DNA of 64,000 nucleotides. Origin: Rugalucina vietnamica (lineage: Eukaryota > Mollusca > Bivalvia > Lucinida > Lucinidae). Shown in pieces: positions 55,401 through 63,946 of this stretch. The stretch spans positions 186,001 through 250,000 of the forward strand of contig OZ024883.1 of assembly GCA_964017185.1 (NCBI GenBank), read 5' to 3'. Under the pieces are notes generated by a model. It worked only from the letters and a program-made list of their open reading frames with translations. It made no database searches and had not been told where the DNA came from. Positions within the stretch are counted from its first letter, which is position 1. Each line of letters starts with the position of its first letter. The position numbers and the translations under genes were made by a program.

Positions 55401-56125
55401 ACTTAGAAGACCATGTACACATATACTGCTGCTAAAATAAACATCTAACTAGTGCAATTAATTTGAAGATGTGTAATATTCAAGTTTATTCTACCAAATT
55501 TTACCGACAACTAAAATTTTCTGAAAAGTTGCAGAAAATGGGGTGAAAAAATGAAGTTTCTTAGATTGACAATTTTCACGGCCCATTCAATATATATCAT
55601 CAATATGCATCCAAATATATAAAATATTAGGAAGCTATCTGCAACTGTTTACGAGATATTCAACAAAAGAAAAACCGGAAGTTCCGAAATGTCAAATGTT
55701 AGCAGCGAACATCCTTAATGTCATTAAAAGTGACAGGGAAACCATTTGACATGTTGGTAAACAAACAGAAACACTTTATCATGTTCACATTGTTTTCTTC
55801 AGGATATTCCTCCAAAACCTTAAAGACACTAATTGAGCCCCCTCGTGGGAAAACCAACAATGTGGTTTCCAAACAGGTTCGACACAAACCAGGCTGTACA
55901 GTCGCAGAAGATAGCTAGAAGCATGAAATTTCGTATTTAGGAAGTAGAGGGATTGTACTATCCATGTCGTGAAAGCAAAGGCGCTGATCAGCTTCGCCGT
56001 TACCGCATATGCAAATTGTCGGTTTTCCCATGAGGCGGCTCAATCGTTTATTACACATATATTTCCTGTCATTTCAGGATTCATTATTCTGTGTAGCTGC
56101 AGCATTTGGTGTGTTCTACTACTAA
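43342..56125 (+). CDS. DYNLT2B: DYNLT2B (TCTEX1D2), dynein light chain Tctex-type 2B, five exons
   Basis: Light chain of cytoplasmic dynein-2, the motor for retrograde intraflagellar transport in cilia. Exons join 43342-43418, 48982-49115, 49776-49845, 50323-50386 and 56078-56125 (77+134+70+64+48 = 393 bp), giving 130 residues and a stop. All introns are GT-AG and every junction keeps frame. Exon 1 has 'SNTYIIRPNFQHK', exon 2 'FRPIIVKEVI' and the long helix, exon 3 'GYDRYKFIVQVAIGEQRGEG', exon 4 'CFWDSDTDNYAQDIFMN', exon 5 'DSLFCVAAAFGVFYY'. These follow the vertebrate protein closely (about 142 residues there), with a shorter N-terminus. The Tctex1 fold covers about 17-130. Introns 1 and 4 are over 5 kb and full of transposons. 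Identification rests on recognised family sequence; I am confident. Confidence 0.93.
43419..44502 (+). other. Intron 1, unassigned first part
   Basis: No element recognised in this kilobase. A second YY1-like AAGATGGCG lies at 43632-43640, about 215 bp inside the intron. Intron-1 regulatory sequence is possible but unproven. Confidence 0.5.
44503..45212 (+). mobile_element. Tandem-repeat element family 5 (HINE-like), about three units, in intron 1
   Basis: The left end is ATGTCCCTCGCC (44503). The right end repeats ATGTCCCTCCGC followed by the hairpin CCGCTTTT-CTTCG-AAAAGGCGG and AACAATAATC. Core units of about 180-195 bp are marked by 'AAGCATG.TCAA.AC' plus 'CTGTAAAGTT.CAAAAGAATC' near 44690, 44870 and 45060, each followed by 'CACAAGGTAC'. 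Confidence 0.55.
45353..48285 (-). mobile_element. Tandem-repeat element family 1, copy C, split by family 4, in intron 1
   Basis: It starts TTTTTAGCTCACCTGAGCC with its palindromic partner GGCTCAC..GAGCTTATAG, and ends TCAGGTGAGCTTTTACAGGACC-ATT-GGTC, here split as the inverted terminus plus the hairpin AGGACC-ATT-GGTCTT. Family-1 core blocks ('AAGATGGCCGCCAT', 'TGACCTTG', 'CCAGAACC') lie at 45355-45945 and 47560-48285. Between them is a complete family-4 element. Confidence 0.65.
45949..47556 (+). mobile_element. Tandem-repeat element family 4 (Helitron/Helentron-like ends), about ten units of about 155 bp
   Basis: The left end is a hairpin, ATGTCTCCC...GGGAGACAT (45951-45980). The right end has the inverse GGGGGGAGACAT, then a hairpin GTTTTC-ACATA-GAAAAC, then AAATT and CTAG (47553-47556). 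A stem-loop about 7 bp before a terminal CTAG is a Helitron-type 3' end. The unit marker 'CAATGAAACTTGGTACACTT' recurs near 46087, 46240, 46398, 46810, 46968, 47127 and 47432. Simple (GTCT)/(GTCC) repeats lie inside the left hairpin. Confidence 0.7.
48286..48981 (+). other. Intron 1, last part
   Basis: A cluster of 'CACGACCGTC' phrases in both orientations (48368-48445) forms short inverted repeats. The acceptor is preceded by 'TTTTTGTTGTATATTTTTCAG'-type pyrimidine-rich sequence. Confidence 0.5.
48982..49115 (+). CDS. DYNLT2B: DYNLT2B exon 2 (residues 26-71)
   Basis: TTTTTCAG|GTTTCGTCC to AATTAAAAG|GTTTGT. Encodes 'KFRPIIVKEVIHNVLMERL' and 'DDIKNKLK'. Confidence 0.92.
49514..49738 (-). mobile_element. 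MITE-A, copy 5, in intron 2
   Basis: CAGCCGTGTCATGAGAAAAC to GTTGCGGCCCA with flanking TA on both sides; GCAGATCAGCTGTGCGG palindrome inside. It ends 37 bp before the exon 3 acceptor. Confidence 0.7.
49776..49845 (+). CDS. DYNLT2B: DYNLT2B exon 3 (residues 71-94)
   Basis: TTTCCAG|ATTTAGG to GGAGTGAA|GTAAGT. Encodes 'DLGYDRYKFIVQVAIGEQRG' and 'EGV'. Confidence 0.93.
49846..50322 (+). other. Intron 3
   Basis: No transposon recognised. GTAAGT donor and TGTTTCAG acceptor. Confidence 0.6.
50323..50386 (+). CDS. DYNLT2B: DYNLT2B exon 4 (residues 94-115)
   Basis: TTTCAG|AATGGG to ATGAAT|GTAAGT. Encodes 'MGCRCFWDSDTDNYAQDIFM' then N; ends on a whole codon. Confidence 0.93.
50398..51999 (+). mobile_element. 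Tandem-repeat element family 2, intron 4 copy, interrupted by an LTR-like insertion
   Basis: The left end is the hairpin TAGCTCGCCTGTAC-GAAA-GTACAGG..GAGCTA, 12 bp after the exon 4 donor, followed by a (GGCGTC)-type simple repeat. Units of about 155 bp contain 'GACCTTGAGGTCAAGGTCA' and 'TATTGGTCTGAAGTTTTATG'. The right end is 'CAGGCGAGGTACGCTGTCC' with the GCTGTC-CTGC-GACAGC stem and CTCTTATT. It is the same family as 13674-14609 in opposite orientation. Confidence 0.7.
50854..51319. mobile_element. TRIM/LTR-like insertion: 91-bp direct repeats around 284 bp
   Basis: 50854-50944 and 51229-51319 are identical except one base (TATTGCGCAA vs TATTGCACAA). They start AAATAAAATATAAAGG and end GGGTAATGAA. 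The 284 bp between them encode no recognised protein. Family-2 sequence is continuous if the insert is removed ('TTTTTGATTAAA' to 'AAAGTTTTTGTAAG'). The termini do not show the usual TG...CA and no primer-binding site was recognised, so the class is uncertain. Confidence 0.6.
52058..52293 (-). mobile_element. MITE-A, copy 6, in intron 4
   Basis: TGAGCCGCCTCATGAGAAAA to CCCACGAGGTCGCTCA with flanking TA; long central palindrome GATCAGCTTCGCAG/CTGCGAAGCTGATC intact. Confidence 0.75.
52416..53937 (-). mobile_element. Tandem-repeat element family 1, copy D, in intron 4
   Basis: TTTTTAGCTCACCTGAGCC with palindromic partner GGCTCACAAGGTGAGCT at the left; 'TCAGGTGAGCGTTTACAGGA' and hairpin AGGACC-ATT-GGTCCT at the right. 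About three units marked by 'CCATAATATTCAAA' near 52962, 53416 and 53861, each with 'CATGA.CAAGATGGCCGCC'. (GTCC)-type simple repeats lie inside the left palindrome. Confidence 0.7.
53985..55714. mobile_element. TTAA-flanked (piggyBac-like) non-autonomous element in intron 4
   Basis: TTAA at 53981-53984 and 55715-55718; ends GGATGTTCGCTGC and, inverted, GCAGCGAACATCC. TTAA duplication is the hallmark of piggyBac-type insertion. No transposase recognised. The interior carries a nested hAT-like element and the phrase 'AGGGTAGTGTGCAT' twice (54091, 55264). Confidence 0.7.
54111..54893. mobile_element. hAT-like element nested in the piggyBac-like element
   Basis: An exact 8-bp duplication ATTTTTAC lies at 54103-54110 and 54894-54901. 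Ends are TAGAGGTGGGCGGTA and, inverted, TAGAGATGGGTACCA. Subterminal repeats of 'ACCGTGGTAC' and 'ACCGGTATACCGG' lie at both sides. 783 bp, no transposase. Confidence 0.85.
55834..56042 (+). mobile_element. MITE-A, copy 7, ending 35 bp before exon 5
   Basis: TGAGCCCCCTCGTGGGAAAA to CCCATGAGGCGGCTCA. The right half of the central palindrome is deleted (GATCAGCTTCGCCGTTACCG runs into CATATGC). Confidence 0.75.
56078..56125 (+). CDS. DYNLT2B: DYNLT2B exon 5 (residues 116-130 and stop)
   Basis: CATTTCAG|GATTCATTA, encoding 'DSLFCVAAAFGVFYY' and TAA. This is the C-terminal beta-strand of the Tctex1 fold, conserved to the last residue. Confidence 0.93.
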   Translation, partial: DSLFCVAAAFGVFYY

Positions 56126-56720
56126 CAGCTGACCAGGGTCTTCAACACAGACTGTGATATATAACTCAATAAGATCTGTACCGAAGAATTGATATGGTCC
56201 ATTGGATGTGTCATGATAATTCAACTATTGGTTTGTCCATTAAAGCAAAGAAAGTGAAATATTGAGTATCTGTACTCACCAGATGTTCACTATTAGGATA
56301 TGGACAGTGTTTCTATGTCAAAGAGTGAATATAAGTGACACGTTTTATGATTTTATTGCTGTATATCTTAATCTAGTTAATCCGTCCATTTAAAGATATT
56401 TTCCAGTACATACAAGGCAGCATACAGGACTCTGCATGCATGTCTACCTTAAGTCTTCAATTTATTTGTTAACAGAATCTGTATATCATTACTGAAAAAC
56501 ATCAGGTCTAAATCAGTTTTTTGAATGGAACAATATATATGCTGTGCACATCTCAAAGTTTTTTTAGGTTCATTGTTGAAAATGTTCTGTGAATTTGTAA
56601 GTAAATTGAAGGAAGGAATGATTGTTATGAATGCTTATGATGATATTTCTGATAAATATCTTGATTTAAAATTTGTCATGTAATTTATTGTACAAATAAA
56701 TGGTTCAAATGATTTTATTT
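56126..56720 (+). other. DYNLT2B: DYNLT2B 3' UTR
   Basis: AT-rich sequence without recognised repeats from the stop codon to just past the polyadenylation signal. The end position is approximate. Confidence 0.6.
56695..56700 (+). terminator. Polyadenylation signal AATAAA of DYNLT2B
   Basis: AATAAA followed by GT/T-rich sequence ('TTTATTTTCTTTTATGTTA') about 15 bp later. Confidence 0.6.
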
Positions 56721-56774
56721 TCTTTTATGTTATTTTCGTGTTTACAATTACCTAACAGTTACAGCTCCAGGAAG

Positions 56775-56905
56775 TGTGGTGCTGTAGTGGTAGAGTGTAG
56801 GACTCAAATTGAGAAGTCCTGTGTTACCATCTCGAGTCTACCCGGTGGTGTTCTAGAGCTAGACACATTTACTCCCCTTAGTATTGCTACTAAATTAATC
56901 AGAAA
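56775..56905 (+). mobile_element. tRNA-derived SINE
   Basis: A-box-like 'GCTGTAGTGGTAGAGTG' and diverged B-box-like 'TGTTACCATCTCGAGTC'; body unassigned. Confidence 0.45.
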
Positions 56906-57107
56906 GCATAAAGATTTATCCTGATGTGACTGTGGTCTAGCCGAAGTTGACTCTGGCTTTGAGCTCTCAATAGTTTCTTTCAGCTCCACAGATTCTCTTT
57001 TCTTCATAACGAGCATCACTTGGATTGGTCCTGTGCAGCCTGACCCCATTGGATACAAAGTATTATATAAGTACAATCTCTGACATACTGCGTCAGAGAG
57101 TCGACTC

Positions 57108-57320
57108 TTTGACTCAATGGTTAGAGCATTAGATTTCTACCCCAGTGATGCGGGTTTTGAATCCAATGAGGGACGTGGGATTTCTCCAAACTATGCATCA
57201 TTTCTTATTTGCGAATTTTCATAATCTTGAATGAATGAGTGGTGCAATGGGACATAACAATATGTTGAAGTCCTTTAGTGAGGAGTGAGGCTTAGGTACA
57301 GCAGTAAGGGTGCTATATCT
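57108..57320 (+). mobile_element. tRNA-derived SINE
   Basis: A-box-like 'TGACTCAATGGTTAGAGCA' and B-box-like 'CGGGTTTTGAATCCAATG' with about 35 bp between; 3' body includes 'TGGGATTTCTCC'. Confidence 0.55.
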
Positions 57321-57622
57321 AAAACAACAATACTTGCTTTTCTGTCTTTATTATTGAGTTCTGTATTTTAGAATCAAAATACAGATGTCTAATAAATAGG
57401 CTACAATATATTTATCTAAAACATAGTCATATTACATCATATATAGCAGCATAAAAGCATCTCAAGATACGATTTGTACATCTATGAGTTAACAAGTTTG
57501 AGCTACTCAGTAATGCATGTATATTTTGAATTATAAATGAGAAAATAAAAATCTTCTAAGCTTCTAGAGGAAATGATCCAAAGATGAATAGTCTAGATAT
57601 TGTATAAAAAGAATAGGCAATA

Positions 57623-57859
57623 AGAGCCTCGACTCGAGAAAACCAGTCTTTGGGGTTTCCGACCAGGTCTGACACAAACCGGCCTGTACAGTCATACAAA
57701 ATGGCTAGAAGCTTGACATTTCGGATTTTGAAAGAAGAGAAATTGTACTATCCGAGTAGCGAAAACAAAGGCGCTGATCAGCTTCGCAGTTACTGCACAG
57801 CTGATCTGCGCCTTTGTTTTTGCAAAGGCAAATATTTGGTTTTCTCATGACGTGGCTCA
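57623..57859 (+). mobile_element. MITE-A, copy 8
   Basis: AGAGCCTCGACTCGAGAAAA to TTTTCTCATGACGTGGCTCA with TA flanks; central palindrome present. Confidence 0.75.
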
Positions 57860-58068
57860 TATGTACTAAAATATTGTTCAAATGCATAGGGTTTGCTGTG
57901 ATCTGAAATTGGAAATCAATTTACAGTAATATTATGCATGTTGTATGTGTATGAAGTCAATTTAAGTCCTATAAATACATTTTGTCTGCTTATGATAAAA
58001 CAATGACATAAACATGATAACAATTATGCAGTGAAATGATAAGGGCCACACTGTTACATCAAGAAAAC

Positions 58069-58345
58069 ATGTCCATGAAATGTATACCCCCTTAAACCCC
58101 ACTTAGAAAAATAGAAAAACAGGTTTGAAGGGGTTTGCCTAATTTTCTTTCTTTTTTTTTTTTGATTCAAAACATAGATTGTGGGTACTCGTTAGAACTG
58201 CCTTGGCGAGGTGGTTCTAACGTTTACCCACTATCTATGTTTTGAGCAAAAATAAGAAAAACATCAAAAATTTTCTACGGAAAATTTTCATTTATTCTAA
58301 CTTTAAAAATCTTTGTTTATTACACGGGCAAGTTTTCGTAATGTA
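58069..58345. mobile_element. MITE-B, complete copy
   Basis: Left 'CAAGAAAACATGTCCATG', centre AAAACATAGATTGTGGGTAC/ACCCACTATCTATGTTTT around a 'CCTTGGCGAGG' core, right 'CACGGGCAAGTTTTCGTAAT'. Useful as the reference copy. Confidence 0.7.
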
Positions 58346-58538
58346 TCACTCTGAAAATAAACAATCCTGTCTGAATATGAGGTACTACTGACGATAACTC
58401 TTTCAAATTAGATTAACTTTTGATTACAAAATATGATTGAAAGAATACAAGTTGTATGATTGCTTCATGATGACAACATGAGTGATTTGCACAGACAAAA
58501 ACTTCTGTCATAATGATGGTGATGGTATGGTTTTGATA

Positions 58539-58776
58539 TGAGACGCATCGTGAGAAAACCGGATTTTTGCCTATGTGAAAACAAAGACGCAGCGCAGATC
58601 AGCTGCGCAGTAACTGCACAGCTGATCAGCGATTTGTTTTTGCTTCATGGATAGTACAATTCATCTTCTTAAATCCGAAATTTCAAACTTCTAGCCATCT
58701 TCTGTAGGTGCATAGGCTGGTTTGTGTCAGACCTTGTCAAAAACCATGAAGACTGGTTTTATCACACTGACTCTCA
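58539..58776 (-). mobile_element. MITE-A, copy 9
   Basis: TGAGACGCATCGTGAGAAAA to 'TTTTATCACACTGACTCTCA' with TA flanks; GCAGATCAGCTGCGCAG palindrome inside. Confidence 0.7.
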
Positions 58777-59442
58777 TATGCTAATGTATGTTGATATTAT
58801 ATGAGTATAATGCTGAAAGACTTTTGTATATGTAATAGTTGTGGAGCTGGGTGTTTTCCCTTTCATTTAAGTAATGGTTTATCAATCAACGCAGTGAAAA
58901 TTATACTGTTTTTCAAATAAACAGTAATTCACTCTTAATGGAATTTCATGCAAGAGATCACTATTTTGGCATTATATGCAAACTTGTATGTCAACTGAAA
59001 ATTAGTTGATAATGAAATGTTGCAACAATAAAGTTACTTTCGTGATCATATTATAGAATTTAAATGGTTCTGCTCTTATATGAATCGTCTTTGATTAACA
59101 CATGAATTTAGCTTGATAAAACAACGGAGGGACAAGGTAAACTACTAATGGATATAATGGTTAACAACAATCCTCTCTCACACAGGATAGAAGAATAATG
59201 GATAGGTGTCAGAACAGTCCGGGGAAATAGGCATCAATACCATCCATTGCTATACATGCAGTATAATTTCAAACAACACTTCAATGGTGTTATGTTAACT
59301 TTCTTCTGATCTTTCAACCATCAATTGGGTTTGATGCCATTGACAGTGAATTTCTTTTACATGTATATTTTATTAAAATTCTACAAGAATGGATCTTTCA
59401 AATAGCTTGAAAAAAACTGAATCTTGAATAAGTATAAGTACC
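58777..59442. other. Unassigned AT-rich DNA
   Basis: Nothing recognised. Confidence 0.4.
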
Positions 59443-59535
59443 TGATTGTCAATTTAGTTTTTTTTCCCACCTAGGTTTTTGGAGTGGGAATTTCTTTCTG
59501 ATTGCGCCATTGCCTGAACATTGCCTTCTTGTAAC
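59443..59535 (+). mobile_element. Solo 3'-end fragment of the Penelope-like family
   Basis: 'TTCCCACCTAGGTTTTTGGA' with its GTGGGAA partner, then 'TTTCTGATTGCGCCATTGCC', and 'TTGCCTTCTTGTAACTTTAA'. No RT nearby. Confidence 0.65.
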
Positions 59536-60295
59536 TTTAAGAATCTTTTACTTTCCAATTAGTCTCTTTTTTATGTGAGACTGAAGCCATTGAATAATCA
59601 TATTTTGCATAGTATTCAGGTATTGATGGTGGCATTTATTAGTATAGGTTGGTACAAAACAAACAGTCCTGGACAAACTGGTGGAAACTGTATTCACTTA
59701 AGCATCAGACTTTCTGGTCCTATCAATTAACTCTCTAATGTCTTCTATTTTCATACCTAAAGAATTTTATTTTGCATAAATCATACTTACTATACCGATG
59801 AAATGCCAAGTCAACAGATATGCAAAACTTCCAAAACCAATGCAGTCATTCCGTTTGTCACTACCCACATACTCATTATCTAACATTATCTTACATTATC
59901 TCAAATTTACATTATGTAATAGGACCAGAAAATGTATGATTATAAGTTAATACAAATATACCATGCAAGGATGTATAATTTAAAATGATTGGAAATGTTC
60001 CCATGTAAAATGGATGACAGCAGACAAAATGCAGCAGGACCTAACATAAAATTAGCAGGACCAACATTAATTTACGGAATACAAAAATGCACTTGTATTT
60101 TCTGTTGGACTACATACAAGTAAAGTCAAGGATATACACAAAAGGTCTGAATTAGACTATTATAATATGTGCTGATATGTTTAGTAAACTACTGATACAG
60201 TATAAATATAATGATTGATTGGATTGATTGCTCATAATTGACATGTTACTATTATGAACCAGAAATACTGTAGTGTTGATGCACAATATTAAGTC
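59536..60295. other. Unassigned DNA
   Basis: Nothing recognised. Confidence 0.4.
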
Positions 60296-60483
60296 ATCAG
60301 GAAAACATGTCCGTGCAATGAATACCCCTTTATACCCCACTTGGCGAGGCGGTTCTAACGAGTACTCACAATCTATGTTTTTGAGCAAAAATAAGAAAAA
60401 TATCAATATTTTTCCACTGAAAATTTTCAATTTTTAAAGCTCAAAAAATATCTGTTTGTTGCATGGGCATGTTTTCGTAATGG
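60296..60483. mobile_element. MITE-B, copy lacking the left half of its palindrome
   Basis: 'CATCAGGAAAACATGTCCGT' at the left and 'GCATGGGCATGTTTTCGTAA' at the right. After 'ACCCCACTTGGCGAGG' only the right half, 'ACTCACAATCTATGTTTT', remains. Confidence 0.65.
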
Positions 60484-60922
60484 TATTAGTTGTAATACTA
60501 CTTGTATGTACATTTTTAGAAATTAATATGATTTCTAATATTTTGGTAAAAATCCTTTTGAAGTGACTTTCTAATTCCACCATTTCTTGCATGTATAGCT
60601 ACTTTAACTTTTAATTACCGAAAGTGGAAAATGAGTTTACAAATTATAAAAAAATACTCTATTAAATCTTGTGACAAAACTTATTCATCAGGAAAACTTG
60701 TCCATGAAAAGTGTACCCCCTTAAAAGACCCATACCGAATAGTCGCATTTGACGATTCTCTTGTCGTTAATATATCAACAACATGTTTCTTATTAGGCTA
60801 GAAAGTCAAATTTTCTAATGTTTTACATTTTGAACACCTTTTTATCGAAAATAAAAATGCGCTTTACGCGGTGTCGGAAAAGGGCCGAAAAATCAAAGGG
60901 GAAAAACTCTAGCGAGACCAAA

Positions 60923-60935
60923 CCGGAAGTGACGT
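60923..60935 (+). promoter_or_regulatory. Composite ETS/CRE-like motif
   Basis: CCGGAAGTGACGT combines an ETS core (CCGGAAGT) and a CRE half-site (TGACG), a pairing common in promoters. No gene start was supported downstream. Confidence 0.3.
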
Positions 60936-61974
60936 TTAGTCGTACAAAATATCAGCCATTTAAATGAAAGACACACAAAGTAAATGCTTACACAAAACAT
61001 TTATCACAAATTTTACACCATGCAACGCCGACGTTTTACTTTTTCTTGTTCTTTGATAACCATCAACATTATCGGAAACATTTTATAAACAAAACAAAAG
61101 GAAAATAAATTATGGTACATTACTTGCATGTGAAAATAGCATTTCGCATAAAGTCCCGCATTTGAACCAGTTTTTATCACTGACAACTTCTCGTAGTTGA
61201 TAATCTTTTTTTTTTTGTTACGGCCGCTAAAACAACAAATTTGAATACCCGACACTTTTATTACCTTACCTTACGCGGTGTGTATGTCGGTGATCTATGA
61301 TGTTTTTATGTGACACACGCCGACACACGCCGCTAGATTGCGGCATATATCACTCGGCGGCACGTGGCAGATACTCAAAGACATTCCATACACACTGAGT
61401 AAACGATTTTACCGACATTCACTTTTGTTCTAGATATCCTAATGCTTGAATTAAGAATAGACTACTATTGTTTTGATCTTTCTTTCTACATTTAATAAAA
61501 TGTACACGCATTTCTTATGATATTATTTTTAAGTAAGCGACGTCATGAGAAGAATTGCATAAACCAAGGTGGAATTCCTATGATTTTATGTGACGAATGT
61601 ATAAGTTGTATTTAAAATGGTAGTAACCCCATACAGTCATATATGCGCATGAGACGTTCAAGCGCAGACACCACGTAATTCATTCATCCCGCCCTTCCTG
61701 ACCTTTATTTATATTTTTAAAAAAAGTAGAGACGATGACCGGCTAGCTGTTAAGTGCCGGTCCCACTGAATTGTAAGGAATCGTACGATTGTCTAATTAT
61801 AATTTTATTGATAAGACTGCGTATGCAAAATATGTATTTTCTTTTCCAACGTGATTCTGCCTTCCTAATTTGCACATCGGTGTCAAAGAAATAATTCCCA
61901 AATTAATATTAAGACAATCTTAGGGCAATCTTAAGCGCAGTAGGACCGGGACTTTACGCGGCTGCATTAAGATA

Positions 61975-61978
<4 letters not shown>

Positions 61979-62020
<42 letters not shown>
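61979..62020. repeat. (GA)n microsatellite
   Basis: About 21 uninterrupted GA units. Confidence 0.95.
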
Positions 62021-62022
<2 letters not shown>

Positions 62023-62283
62023 TGGTTCGGAAAACACGGCATATGACTTACATGAACAAGTATATCGTAATGTTTTCTTATGAAAACATGAGGGGATGAG
62101 CGCTCATATACCCATATTTGCGGTTTTGCTTCTTTGTCGATACGTGTAATTGTTAACTGAAATTCTGTACGGATTTAATCAGGTCCCTCGGGGCTTGTGT
62201 TTTATTGGTTAACCGTGTTGATTGCACATGATTTGTATTTGTTAATTAACATTAATATTTGCAAATGTGTCCTTAAAAAATGA

Positions 62284-62529
62284 ATGTACTTGAACATCTT
62301 TTTATTCGCCGGAATGGAAAATGATGTGCAAAACTTAGTCGTCACATTGGCAAATGCATGTCATGAGATAATCTCTAATTTGCGAGTAACGGCGCTCACG
62401 CTGAATACTTTCGTTCAGACGTTGATCTCTCTCGCACACGCGCATGCCGCCAATAAGAATATTATTTTGTGTATTCTTACGCAACATAATCAGCATAACA
62501 CGGACAATGGTATCAACACAAGTTTGTGA
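62284..62529 (+). other. Unrecognised 81-codon ORF inside the TTAA insertion
   Basis: Reads 'MENDVQNLVVTLANACHEII' from its second Met, then 'THAHAANKNI'-like residues (as 'LAHAHAANKNIILCILTQ') and 'QHNQHNTDNGINTSL'. It looks helical at the start and polar at the end. No domain recognised; it may be a broken transposon protein or chance. Confidence 0.25.
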
Positions 62530-62876
62530 TCGCGCAAGTAATGAAAAAATATGATAAAAACGGATGTTTTATCCTTCATGTCACATGTGAAACAATGAAA
62601 ATTAAATTATTATTTTCCCGAGATTTTAATTTTATAAGAACGGGTAAAAACGGCATGTATTCCTTATTACTTTGATACTCGGATCTGAAATAACTGCCAT
62701 TGCATTCAAACTTTTGTACAGTGCTAAAAGCCTCATGTGTGTGAATGTAGAAAGTGTGTTATTTTTTGTCTAGATTTTTAAAAGAGCATCTCGTAATAAA
62801 ACAAAACTACATAATTTATGGTCAAAATGAACATAATCGTTATCCAATGGTCTGACTTTATCGGATTTGTACGAGA

Positions 62877-62884
62877 TGACGTCA
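62877..62884. promoter_or_regulatory. Perfect CRE TGACGTCA
   Basis: Followed within 15 bp by CCACGCCCAC (KLF/GC-box-like) and by a splice-donor-like CACAG|GTAAGA at 62908. Together promoter-like, but no coding region was found. Confidence 0.3.
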
Positions 62885-63334
62885 CAGATACTAAGCCACG
62901 CCCACACAGGTAAGACAGCGGAAAAAACCGGAAACAACCGATAACTTGGTTCCGTACTGCAATATTTAAAAAAGTCATTAATTTGTATACCCGCATATGA
63001 AATTTTGTTTTTTGGACATGGATCGATATATTAATATGATTTATTTTGATTTTTAATCGAAATAGTACGTGGAATATCGTCTTTAAACCCCACTTTTATA
63101 TAGAAAAATAAAACAAAAAAAACAAAAAACAAAAAAAAAAAATGGGGTTTGCAGGGGTATATCTATTTTTCTTACTTGTGATCCAAAACATAGATTGTGG
63201 GTACTCAATAGAACGTGTACCCACAATCTATGTTTTGAGCAAAAATATGAAAAAAAAAAAATCTGATGAAATTTTCCATTTTTACAGCTGAAAAAATATC
63301 TGTATATATTACATGGGCAAGTTTTCATAATGTT

Positions 63335-63710
63335 ATGAGATCTCTCTGCCTGCAGAGAGTTCAGAATTAAAAATATTTGTTTTAATATTTATTGTAATGA
63401 TTCGATATCTTATTTTGATTTTTTGCAACATACCAATACTAGTCCAACAGCTACAACATGCGCCCTTAAGAAGCATTTTAAAATGAATCAACTGCTATAA
63501 ATATGAAAGCATGATAGCAGTTTCGAAAACTGATGATTATGTGCATAGTGCCTTCACTGTATAGTTTAATGAAATATGTCTCGAAACTCCAGTCTTTTAA
63601 GATCATCACAAGCAGCTTGTCGAAATATATATTTGTCTTTGTATCGAATGTATCGATTATTCCTTATGACCTCTCATCACTTTCTTGATGAATTCTGAAA
63701 AGTATAACAA
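63335..63710. other. Unassigned DNA
   Basis: Nothing recognised. Confidence 0.4.
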
Positions 63711-63946
63711 ACCGCATCATTGAGAAATCCAGCAATGTGGTTTTTAAGCAGATCCGACATAAACCGAGCTGTACAAGCACAGAAGATGGCTAGAGACTGG
63801 AAAGTTTGGATTTAGTAATTGGAGGAATTGTACTATCCATGTAGTGAAAACAAATGTGCTGATCAGCTTCGTATTTACTGTGAAGCTGACCTGCACCTTT
63901 GTTTTTTGCATATGCCGAATGTTGTCTCTCTCATAATGCGGCTCAT
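63711..63946 (+). mobile_element. MITE-A, copy 10, diverged
   Basis: The left end is poor ('ACCGCATCATTGAGAAATCC'); the internal 'CTGATCAGCTTCGTATTTAC' and its inverse are present. The right end 'CATAATGCGGCTCA' is followed by TA. Confidence 0.6.

Larger units (their letters stand above)
60725..63082. mobile_element. 2,358-bp insertion at TTAA, of unknown content
   Basis: TTAA lies at 60721-60724 and 63083-63086. The insert ends are 'AAGACCCATACCG' and (inverted) 'AGACGATATTCCAC', so terminal similarity is short. The interior has locally CpG-rich stretches, a (GA)n microsatellite, CRE and ETS-like motifs and a few ORFs under 85 codons with no recognised domain. It could be a piggyBac-type non-autonomous element, or MITE-B could have been split some other way; the first is favoured. 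Confidence 0.55.
60694..63334. mobile_element. MITE-B copy split into 60694-60724 and 63083-63334 by a 2.36-kb insertion
   Basis: The left part ends '...TACCCCCTTAA'; the right part begins 'TTAAACCCCACTTTTATA'. Joined, they give the uninterrupted order seen at 58069-58110 ('TACCCCCTTAAACCCCACTT'). The right part carries the central palindrome and the terminus 'CATGGGCAAGTTTTCATAAT'. Confidence 0.75.

Noticed and set aside
61013-61255. Minus-strand 80-codon ORF starting 'MSGIQICCFSGRNKKKK', considered as a THAP-type zinc finger
   Set aside because: It lacks the spaced C2CH residues and AVPTF-type ending of a THAP domain.
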